From Lachnospiraceae bacterium (lineage in GTDB: Bacteria; Bacillota_A; Clostridia; Lachnospirales; Lachnospiraceae), in contig JAFZKM010000109.1 of assembly GCA_017553665.1 (NCBI GenBank), positions 1 to 6,660 of the forward strand: a stretch of 6,660 bases of DNA. Reading direction: 5' to 3'. Below the pieces are notes generated by a model that saw only the letters and a program-made list of their open reading frames with translations, made no database searches and was not told where the DNA came from. Positions 1-5,695 of the stretch are shown here, piece by piece; position 1 is the first letter of the stretch; each line of letters begins with the position of its first letter. Position numbers and translations under genes: made by a program.

Positions 1-380
1 ACTTTTTTGTTCCTGATGTCATTGATCATCCAGGCGATGAACAGTGCCATGAAATAACCGATCGGGCCGGTGATGACCGCGAACAGGAAGGTGTTCTTGA
101 CCGCCGTTAAGAAGACCTCATCCGCGAAGAACAGGTCGACATAGTTCTGCCAGCCCACGAACCTCGGCGTTTCCAGAACGTTGAAGTATGTGAAGCTTAA
201 GCCTATGGACACGAGTACCGGCGCAAGGATGAATACCGTAAATAGCAGGCAGTAGGGCAGGATAAAGAGATACGAGGTCTTATGACGGCGTATGTCTTTT
301 TTCAGGAGCCCCGCCCGCCGCTTTATATAGCGCAGGTAGATCGACTCGGAAGTATTCTCTTTTTGTACTTCTTTTTCCAT
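1..380 (-). CDS. Sugar ABC transporter permease, MalF/UgpA/LplB type (partial; C-terminus beyond left edge)
   Basis: This is the N-terminal 126 codons of a binding-protein-dependent transport permease that would form half of the membrane channel of a carbohydrate importer. After a basic cytoplasmic N-terminus (residues 1-34, rich in K and R) comes a first membrane helix (about 36-62, beginning TSYLFILPY). The loop that follows carries the family-typical FVGWQNYVDLF stretch (about 74-84). The segment at about 92-118 starts the next helix (AVKNTFLFAVITGP). The EAA loop expected in the missing C-terminal half cannot be seen. The start is supported by AGGAG at 389-393, 8 nt before the ATG. It follows the solute-binding protein gene by 20 bp on the same strand, the usual order for such importers. 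A partner permease probably follows off the window; the ATPase of these systems is often encoded elsewhere. The family is clear, the substrate is not readable from this part. Confidence 0.93.
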   Translation of the reverse strand, partial: MEKEVQKENTSESIYLRYIKRRAGLLKKDIRRHKTSYLFILPYCLLFTVFILAPVLVSIGLSFTYFNVLETPRFVGWQNYVDLFFADEVFLTAVKNTFLFAVITGPIGYFMALFIAWMINDIRNKK

Positions 381-400
381 TCCGATTTCTCCTATTCCCC

Positions 401-3298
401 TTATTCAAGAGGCAGCCCGAACTCGAGACGCTTTCTGCTTATCTCGTAATTTATCTGCTTTACGTAATCCTGAAGAGTTTCTCTCGGATCCTCGTTATTG
501 TTGTAAACGGTGTAGAACGCGTTCTTGATGTGACGCTCGGTAAAGTATCCGCCGGGAACCTGAGGCAGCGCCTTTACCCATGAAAGCTGTCTTGTCAGCT
601 CTCTGTAATCCGCGGTCGCCCACGGAAGATTCTCGAGCGCGTTCATGTTAGCCGTCGCGACACGTCCCGCGACGCCGAGAACATTCTCGATCTCATTGCC
701 GTATTCGGTCTGGGTGTAATCGCTCATCCACCACTTCAGGAATTCCCAGCCCTTTTTCTGCTTTTCGCTTGTCGCCATGATGACGCAGGCCGTTTCCCAC
801 GCGGAAACCGAATGATCGATCGTGCCGTCCTCGCGCTCATAGCCGGGAACCAGCGTAAATGCCCAGTCGCCCTTTATCTCGGGAGCGAATACGGACAGAT
901 AGTTGTACTGCGTGTAATCGCCGATCGCAAGCGGCATCTCGCCGGTACGGAAGCGGCTCGCCATATCGTAGGATACCGGCATTCCGTAGTTCACGTAATT
1001 GCCGCTCCACTGCTTGAAAGCCGCGATCGCGTTCTCGGTATCGAGCGCGCTGTGCATCGAATCGTCTGTGTAATACTGTCCGTCGTGCTGGTAGAGGAAC
1101 ATCGCGAAGGTGGTCCAGTCGGGGAAGATACCGATGTTCATGTTGTTCTTCTGGATCACCGCAAGGCATCTGTAGAACTCATCCCAGGTAGTCGGAACTT
1201 CAAGTCCGAGCTCATCGAGGATATCCGCCCTGTAGAACATCACGTGGAAGGACATGGTCTGCGGCAGCGCGTAAACGCCGCCCTCGAGCGTGAACTGGTC
1301 AAACGCCTCACTGTAGAAGCGCTGTTTGACCTCCTCAAAATCATCGAACTGCGTAAGGTCGACTACCGCGTTGCGGAGCGCGTAGTTCATGGGCTCGATT
1401 CCCGCTACGTTCAATGCCACGTCGGGGCCCTTTCCGGCAAGTGTCGCGGAAAGGAGAACGTCCTTGTTTACCAGCTTTATGTTTACGGGAATACCCTTTT
1501 CGGGAACAAAATAGTTATCTACGAGAGTCTTGATCACGGTGGCCTGATCGCGTCCGCCGCCGGTCATGCTCGTGATGTTGGTGCCGTCCGCGAGTATCCA
1601 GACATCGAGCACCTCGGTGGAATCATCGTAGATCTCACCGATGCTGTCGTAATCCTCAACGAAGCTCGCGCCGAACTGCCTGAGCTCGTGAACCAGGCTC
1701 GCGAAGAAGCCGGGATTGACCTTGGGCTCCTCTGTTGAAGAACCGCAGACGAGCATGTAATCGATCTCGAGAGGCTGCTCGCTCATCGTGAGGATCCAGG
1801 AGCTTAAGGATACGATATTGTCCTTGAATGCGGTCCACTGCTTCGCGATGCTCTCGGGCTTTTTGGTCATGCGGTCCAGCTGGTTGATCAGATTGTCGAT
1901 AGCCTGAGTCTCGCTGCCCTTGCGGCCTTTGGAATAGGATGAAACCATCTCCTTGAGAGTCTTGACGGCTTCGTGCTGGCGCGCCAGAGTTTTCAACGTC
2001 TCGGGACACTTGATCTCGAGCTGGTAGTCACGCATCGTATCGGGCGTGCTTCCGATGATCATCAGAAGTTCTCTGTAGGCCGTGTTCAGCTGGTTTACGC
2101 TGTCGCTCGCCACAAGCAGGATGTCTGCCAGCTCCTCGCCGAGGCTTACCTTAAATGTCAGTCTGTGCCTGCCTTCGGTGAATCTGAACCAGTAAGGGCT
2201 CTCTCCGTCTCCGAGTACCGAGAGCTGCCATGCGTTCTCGTAATAGAAATAGAATTCGTCGGCTTCCGCGAAAGGCGTCCTGCCGTCAATCTCGAGCGAA
2301 CGGCAGACCGTAACGCCCGTGTTCTTGTTCTGCCTGTACTTGACCATGATGCGGTAGAGTCCGTCGGCCGGGATGTCGATATCCCATGTGATCCACTGCC
2401 CGACCAGCTTCCAGTTCGTGCCGCCGATCGTATTGAGCCTGGTCTTCGAAGCGTTGTACGGCTCGGTAAGCGATGATGTGCGGTCGGGTATGGGGTAGAG
2501 AGTCGAATCGGATTTAAGTACCGCCGACTCGCCCTGGATCTTCACAGGATCGTCTTCCGTGATCTCCGAGAAGCCCGCCGCGCGGTTCGCCGCGTCATAA
2601 TCCGCGTACGAGAGCAGCTCCGGTTCCTGTGTCAGCCTGATCTCGCCGATTACCATCGGCTCCTTTACGGAGGTCAGCGTGATCGTATTCACGCCCTGCT
2701 CAAAATAGTATTTGTAAGCGCCCGTCACATAGCCGTCGCTGTCCTTTACAAAGGCTGTCATCCATTCGGGAGCCTCTGACTGACGGGGCCTGATGTCATT
2801 GTCCCTCGAGTCGCGGCCGATCTCCTCGGCATTGGTCCAGATCCTCGTGAATTCAACGTACTGCGAACCCTCAAACGGAATCTCGCCGTTGATATAGACC
2901 TTGCGCTCGATGGTATTGTTTTTGCCCTTAACTGGATAATATGTAAGGCAGATGCTGTAAAGGCCGGTTTCGGGCACATCGACCTCATAGGTCACCGAAC
3001 CCTCTTCTCTGGTCAGAAGGCTCTTCCCGCCGCGTCCCTCGTATGAATCGAGGACCTCGAAATCCTCTGAGGCCGAAAGATACGCGTCACCGGGCACGAC
3101 GATCTCAGCCGCCGGCTCCGCCGCGTCCGAATGCGCAGCTATATAGGCGCTGTAGCTCTCGGCGTCGTGGACCATCGCGCTGATGTCGGGCCTGTAATCG
3201 TCAAATTCCGTCGCGGCCGAAGCCGAAGCGAACAGAGGCGCTGACAGGGCGGCGATCAAAATGAACGCCGCGGCCTTTTTAATGAACTGACCTCTCAT
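401..3298 (-). CDS. Large extracellular sugar-binding protein: two beta-sandwich modules fused to an SBP family 1 domain
   Basis: Probable capture component of the carbohydrate ABC importer whose permease follows 20 bp downstream. I prefer the ATG at 3298 (965 aa), with AAAGG 10 nt upstream, over the ATG at 3316, which has no visible Shine-Dalgarno and adds six residues before the signal peptide. Residues 1-29 form a Sec signal peptide (RGQFIKK, hydrophobic core, ASASAA) with no lipobox cysteine. Two beta-sandwich modules follow (about 55-225 and 250-400) and resemble each other: VDVPETGLY then KVYINGEIPF in the first, IDIPADGLY then SLEIDGRTPF in the second. A helical, charged stretch (about 405-510) leads to the binding domain (about 560-960), recognised by AGKGPDVALN (621-630), PTTWDEFYR (702-710), RTGEMPLAIGDY (784-795) and SEKQKKGWEFLKWW (844-857). 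Ordinary family members are about 400-450 residues, so this one is roughly double. The ligand is not determinable from sequence; the hydrolase encoded upstream suggests galacto-oligosaccharides. The first ATG (3316) remains an alternative. Confidence 0.92.
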   Translation of the reverse strand: MRGQFIKKAAAFILIAALSAPLFASASAATEFDDYRPDISAMVHDAESYSAYIAAHSDAAEPAAEIVVPGDAYLSASEDFEVLDSYEGRGGKSLLTREEGSVTYEVDVPETGLYSICLTYYPVKGKNNTIERKVYINGEIPFEGSQYVEFTRIWTNAEEIGRDSRDNDIRPRQSEAPEWMTAFVKDSDGYVTGAYKYYFEQGVNTITLTSVKEPMVIGEIRLTQEPELLSYADYDAANRAAGFSEITEDDPVKIQGESAVLKSDSTLYPIPDRTSSLTEPYNASKTRLNTIGGTNWKLVGQWITWDIDIPADGLYRIMVKYRQNKNTGVTVCRSLEIDGRTPFAEADEFYFYYENAWQLSVLGDGESPYWFRFTEGRHRLTFKVSLGEELADILLVASDSVNQLNTAYRELLMIIGSTPDTMRDYQLEIKCPETLKTLARQHEAVKTLKEMVSSYSKGRKGSETQAIDNLINQLDRMTKKPESIAKQWTAFKDNIVSLSSWILTMSEQPLEIDYMLVCGSSTEEPKVNPGFFASLVHELRQFGASFVEDYDSIGEIYDDSTEVLDVWILADGTNITSMTGGGRDQATVIKTLVDNYFVPEKGIPVNIKLVNKDVLLSATLAGKGPDVALNVAGIEPMNYALRNAVVDLTQFDDFEEVKQRFYSEAFDQFTLEGGVYALPQTMSFHVMFYRADILDELGLEVPTTWDEFYRCLAVIQKNNMNIGIFPDWTTFAMFLYQHDGQYYTDDSMHSALDTENAIAAFKQWSGNYVNYGMPVSYDMASRFRTGEMPLAIGDYTQYNYLSVFAPEIKGDWAFTLVPGYEREDGTIDHSVSAWETACVIMATSEKQKKGWEFLKWWMSDYTQTEYGNEIENVLGVAGRVATANMNALENLPWATADYRELTRQLSWVKALPQVPGGYFTERHIKNAFYTVYNNNEDPRETLQDYVKQINYEISRKRLEFGLPLE

Positions 3299-3325
3299 AC
3301 CGATCCAACCTTTCATGGTTACAAA

Positions 3326-5362
3326 CTATTGCAGCTGCCACTCCGAAACGAACGAGATCTCCATGTCTCCGTTCTCCTTGAATTCTACGGGCAGCCAGAT
3401 ATATCTGGAGTCACTGAGATTGTCCTCGAACCACCTGTCGCCCATGTAGATCCATGTCTCCGACTTCGGATCGAAGAAAATGCAGGTGCTCTGCGACTCA
3501 AATGTGGTGTGGTTCTCATCGTCAAGGCACGGATCGCCCTTTGATTCCCACTCTCCCATTACCGAATCCGCCGTATAGAAGCGCGCCTGGTTGGGCGCCC
3601 ATCCGGTGCAGCCCGAAGTCATCAGGTAATACTTTCCATCCTTCAGGAAGAGTGCCGGAGCCTCACGCTGCGCGCCGGGGAAGAGGCGGATGAAATCCAC
3701 TCCGTAGACTGCTTCTTCGGGGTCTGTCGCAAGATAGGTGTATTCGTCGTTGAGTTTTGAGATGTAAAGCGTCAGATTCTCTTCGCTCGAATAAATGATG
3801 TACGCGGTTCCGTCTGTGTCTTTGAACAGGTTCATGTCCCTGGCCATGCCCCTGCTCTGAGGATATTTGTCCTCCTGGTCGGGCGGGCAGGTATTGAGCC
3901 TGTATCTGCCGACAAAGCGGTAAGGTCCGAAGGGCGTGTCGCTGACGGCGACGCCCGCACAGGCAGCGGCATAATTGCTGTCGCTGGTCTCTGTGGGGCC
4001 GTCAGCGTGAAACCAGAGGATGTATTTATCTGTCTTCTCGTTGTAGATGAGTTTGGGGCGCTCGATCACTGCGCGCTCCGCGCTGAGGGCAAGCGCGACA
4101 TTATCGAGCTCTTCGGATGAATATCCGGCGTAAACGCTCCTGAAATAGGGATCTGTATCAAGGACTCTTCTGTTCGGGACATTCTTCATGATGATGCCTT
4201 CGAACTTCCAGTTATAGAGGTCGTCCGAGGAGTAAGCGCAGACTCCGCCGCGGTAGCCGTTGGTCTTGTCTTCTCCGACCCATACCCACTTCGTGATCTT
4301 CTCACCGGTTTCGGGATCGGGGATCTGCATCTGCTGTACCTGACCGCCGTGCGCCTGGATCGGGGTATTCTCCGTGTCTCTCCATACGGCGCCGGGCTTG
4401 AACGAATCGTATCTGTACTGTTTAGTAAGCATCTTGTAACTCTCCCTCAGGTTGTTGAATTTTAACTTGATCGCATTGGTTCCCGCCTGACCGTCCCTAG
4501 CCAGGAATCCTAAAGCCTCTTCATAGGCTTTGAGGTAATTCCGGGACGATCCGGCCGTATATACCGCTTCGGGATCCTCCACGGCCATCGCCTTCACCGC
4601 GGCCGCGAGCAGCTCCTTTGTGTACTCGGGTGTGACAGCGATCCTGATATAGCTCAGGATCGGAGTATCCATGAAATTCTTGATGAGTGAATTAAAGACC
4701 TTAAGATTCAGCTCTCCGTCCGAAACCTCGACGGTAAAGCTCTTTTCATTTTCCTGATATCGCAGGATCTTCTCGGACGCCAGGAGTATCTCTCCCTCGC
4801 ATTCCGCGTCGATCCGGCGTACCCCGAAGGGGTTATAGAAGCCGAGCGTCACGGTATAGGTTCCGTCGGGAACCATGAAATCGTAGCAGATCTCGGCCTG
4901 TGTAAGATCGGTGATCCCGGAGTCGATCTCCCACTTGGAAGCCGTCACTCCTTTTCCGAGGCTGTCGGTCGCGCGCACCATCGCCGCGTTCTCTCTGTAG
5001 CCCCATACCGCGTGTGTTGCGGGATCTTCTCCGTAAGGCATGTCAGATACCGACTGGCACAGCCCCGCGTCGGTCCACTCACCGGTCTCAGTTGCCGCGC
5101 AGTCAACATAGTAGAGCAGGAAATCCGCAAATAACAGGTCGTCCTCGCTCCAATCAAAGCTCACATCTGCCCCTGCAGCCTGCGTAACGGCCGGATCCGG
5201 CTCTTTTTGCGCGCCTGTGATCGGTGTCTCGGAAACTCCGGCAGCACCTGTCGGTGTCGTGCCGGCATCTCCGGACAGTTTATTTCCACACCCGGTGATC
5301 AGTCCCAGGAGGGCTAAAGCCGCGGCAATAACGCATATCCGGGCTCTCGTTCTGCTGTTCAT
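3326..5362 (-). CDS. Surface lipoprotein glycoside hydrolase, GH43 (subfamily 24-like, putative exo-beta-1,3-galactanase)
   Basis: Predicted to trim a polysaccharide at the cell surface, first gene of the operon. The start at 5362 (678 aa) has GAGGAG 9 nt upstream and begins the signal peptide; the frame is open to 5503 but that extension runs through the promoter. Lipobox ITGC places the lipidated cysteine at residue 25, followed by a Thr/Ala/Gly-rich linker (26-70). A malectin-like beta-sandwich covers about 73-243, then a FIVAR-like helical segment (about 247-315). The GH43 propeller covers about 323-678: AHGG (337-340), WVGEDK (361-366), ERPK (434-437), ARDMNLF then DTDGTAYIIYSS (507-526), REAPALF (566-572), SGCTGWAPN (583-591) and ESQST (622-626). 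These match the GH43_24 pattern, in which the acid is the Glu of EAP (E567 here) and a Gln (Q624 here) stands in for the usual Asp base. Exo-beta-1,3-galactanases of this group bypass side chains on arabinogalactan. Family assignment is firm; subfamily and substrate are inference. Confidence 0.88.
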   Translation of the reverse strand: MNSRTRARICVIAAALALLGLITGCGNKLSGDAGTTPTGAAGVSETPITGAQKEPDPAVTQAAGADVSFDWSEDDLLFADFLLYYVDCAATETGEWTDAGLCQSVSDMPYGEDPATHAVWGYRENAAMVRATDSLGKGVTASKWEIDSGITDLTQAEICYDFMVPDGTYTVTLGFYNPFGVRRIDAECEGEILLASEKILRYQENEKSFTVEVSDGELNLKVFNSLIKNFMDTPILSYIRIAVTPEYTKELLAAAVKAMAVEDPEAVYTAGSSRNYLKAYEEALGFLARDGQAGTNAIKLKFNNLRESYKMLTKQYRYDSFKPGAVWRDTENTPIQAHGGQVQQMQIPDPETGEKITKWVWVGEDKTNGYRGGVCAYSSDDLYNWKFEGIIMKNVPNRRVLDTDPYFRSVYAGYSSEELDNVALALSAERAVIERPKLIYNEKTDKYILWFHADGPTETSDSNYAAACAGVAVSDTPFGPYRFVGRYRLNTCPPDQEDKYPQSRGMARDMNLFKDTDGTAYIIYSSEENLTLYISKLNDEYTYLATDPEEAVYGVDFIRLFPGAQREAPALFLKDGKYYLMTSGCTGWAPNQARFYTADSVMGEWESKGDPCLDDENHTTFESQSTCIFFDPKSETWIYMGDRWFEDNLSDSRYIWLPVEFKENGDMEISFVSEWQLQ

Positions 5363-5393
5363 TTCATCCTGCTCCTCTCCGGTACTGATACAA

Positions 5394-5413
5394 AAAGGGA
5401 AACTCATCCCTCT
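5394..5413 (-). other. Small leader hairpin with U-run, possible weak attenuator
   Basis: In the leader of the hydrolase gene, on the minus strand, AGAGGGA (5413-5407) can pair with TCCCTTT (5400-5394) around a 6-nt loop, with one G-U pair; the run of T continues to 5392. It lies between the predicted transcription start (about 5419) and the ribosome binding site (5372-5377). The stem is short and AU-rich, so strong termination is unlikely; it may be chance. Confidence 0.25.
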
Positions 5414-5425
5414 GCCTGCACCATA

Positions 5426-5454
5426 AGAATATACCAAAAGCCTGAAATGTGCAA
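5426..5454 (-). promoter_or_regulatory. Promoter of the sugar-utilisation operon
   Basis: Reading the minus strand, TTGCAC (5454-5449) and TATTCT (5431-5426) are separated by 17 bp, a good sigma-A arrangement; an overlapping TATATT (5433-5428) preceded by TG would give an extended -10 with 15-bp spacing. Transcription would start near 5419, leaving a leader of about 57 nt before the hydrolase ATG. The -35 overlaps the palindrome at 5451-5462, so a repressor there would block RNA polymerase. Confidence 0.55.
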
Positions 5455-5462
5455 TCGATTGC
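5451..5462. promoter_or_regulatory. Perfect 12-bp palindrome GCAATCGATTGC, LacI-family-like operator
   Basis: GCAATCGATTGC is a perfect dyad with a central CG, the form typical of operators for LacI-family sugar repressors (established for many members of that family). It overlaps the -35 of the minus-strand promoter. A second copy of its core, CAATCGATT, lies 66 bp upstream. No regulator gene is in the window, so the binding protein is unknown. Confidence 0.5.
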
Positions 5463-5486
5463 CTACACAAAAATCCGCTACTTCTT

Positions 5487-5503
5487 TTGTGCATGTTGCA
5501 CAA
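5487..5503. promoter_or_regulatory. Inverted repeat TTGTGCA-N3-TGCACAA
   Basis: Seven-base arms at 5487-5493 and 5497-5503 are perfect inverted copies around a 3-nt centre. The same TTGTGC core recurs at 5557-5562 and, inverted, at 5574-5579, and a near copy (ACACAAAAA) lies at 5466-5474. It sits about 33 bp upstream of the minus-strand -35, a position suitable for an activator. The binding factor is not identifiable. Confidence 0.4.
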
Positions 5504-5518
5504 TTATCACTATGATAC

Positions 5519-5545
5519 AATCGATTTCACATAGAGAAAACGTTT
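5519..5545. promoter_or_regulatory. Two further CG-centred palindromes (AATCGATT and AAACGTTT)
   Basis: AATCGATT (5519-5526) repeats the core of the 12-bp palindrome at 5451-5462, and AAACGTTT (5538-5545) is the classic core of many LacI-family operators. Their centres are 19 bp apart. They may be auxiliary operators that allow DNA looping with the promoter-proximal site, or belong to a different regulator. Eight-base palindromes can occur by chance in AT-rich DNA, so this is tentative. Confidence 0.3.
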
Positions 5546-5553
5546 AAGTTACA

Positions 5554-5582
5554 TTTTTGTGCGATGGCAAATAGCACAAAAA
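5554..5582. promoter_or_regulatory. Inverted repeat TTTTTGTGC-N11-GCACAAAAA
   Basis: Nine-base perfect arms (5554-5562 and 5574-5582) face each other across 11 nt. The centre-to-centre distance of the arms is 20 bp, about two helical turns, as expected for a dimer contacting one DNA face. It lies just upstream of the plus-strand promoter -35 and about 120 bp upstream of the minus-strand promoter, so it could serve either gene. It is not followed by a T-run in a way that would make it an obvious terminator. Confidence 0.4.
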
Positions 5583-5609
5583 CGGCTTTTGAGGCTTTTT
5601 CGGTTTTCC

Positions 5610-5638
5610 TTGCAATAAACGGTAAGAATTGATACTAT
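5610..5638 (+). promoter_or_regulatory. Promoter of the PAP2 phosphatase gene
   Basis: TTGCAA (5610-5615) and TACTAT (5633-5638) are spaced by 17 bp, and TGA directly before the -10 makes it an extended -10 element. The start would be near 5645, giving a leader of about 50 nt that contains the hairpin at 5656-5676. Confidence 0.6.
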
Positions 5639-5655
5639 AAAAGCATAAAAATAAG

Positions 5656-5676
5656 CCCCGGACGGCATTTCCGGGG
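5656..5676. other. GC-rich hairpin in the leader of the phosphatase gene
   Basis: CCCCGGA (5656-5662) and TCCGGGG (5670-5676) form a perfect 7-bp stem with a 7-nt loop, ten bases before the GGAG ribosome binding site (5687-5690). On the plus strand no T-run follows, so it would be a 5' leader structure. On the minus strand it is followed by CTTATTTTTATGC, which resembles an intrinsic terminator and could stop antisense transcripts before they enter the control region. Confidence 0.45.
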
Positions 5677-5695
5677 ACTTCGGAACGGAGACAGT

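Larger units (their letters stand above)
5363..5695. other. Divergent regulatory intergenic region
   Basis: A 333-bp AT-rich stretch without a credible gene separates the minus-strand sugar operon from the plus-strand phosphatase gene. It holds promoters in both directions, at least three CG-centred palindromes, a cluster of TTGTGC-type inverted repeats (about 5466-5582) and a hairpin in each leader. Short open frames here (for example the upstream extension of the hydrolase frame to 5503) lack ribosome binding sites or run through the control elements. The density of dyads points to regulation of the sugar operon by at least one, and perhaps two, transcription factors. Confidence 0.8.

Noticed and set aside
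812..1738. Long open frame on the plus strand (308 codons) opposite the solute-binding protein
   Set aside because: It lies wholly antisense to a convincing gene, its product has no recognisable motif, and no promoter or ribosome binding site precedes it. Long antisense frames are common opposite GC-biased codons.
1973..2476. Plus-strand open frame opposite the beta-sandwich part of the solute-binding protein
   Set aside because: Composition is that of an antisense shadow, with no family resemblance and no ribosome binding site.
3299..3316. Earlier ATG for the solute-binding protein
   Set aside because: It is only 9 bp after the upstream stop and has no Shine-Dalgarno. The ATG at 3298 has AAAGG at a workable distance and starts directly at the signal peptide. 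The choice is a preference, not proof.
5363..5503. N-terminal extension of the hydrolase frame to an ATG at 5503
   Set aside because: The extension would read through the promoter and operator, has no ribosome binding site, and would bury the signal peptide and lipobox that start at 5362.
5451..5545. Palindromes as a recombination site, mobile-element end or CRISPR remnant
   Set aside because: The repeats are short, differ in type, lack regular spacing, and no transposase, integrase or target duplication is present. Regulatory use fits better.
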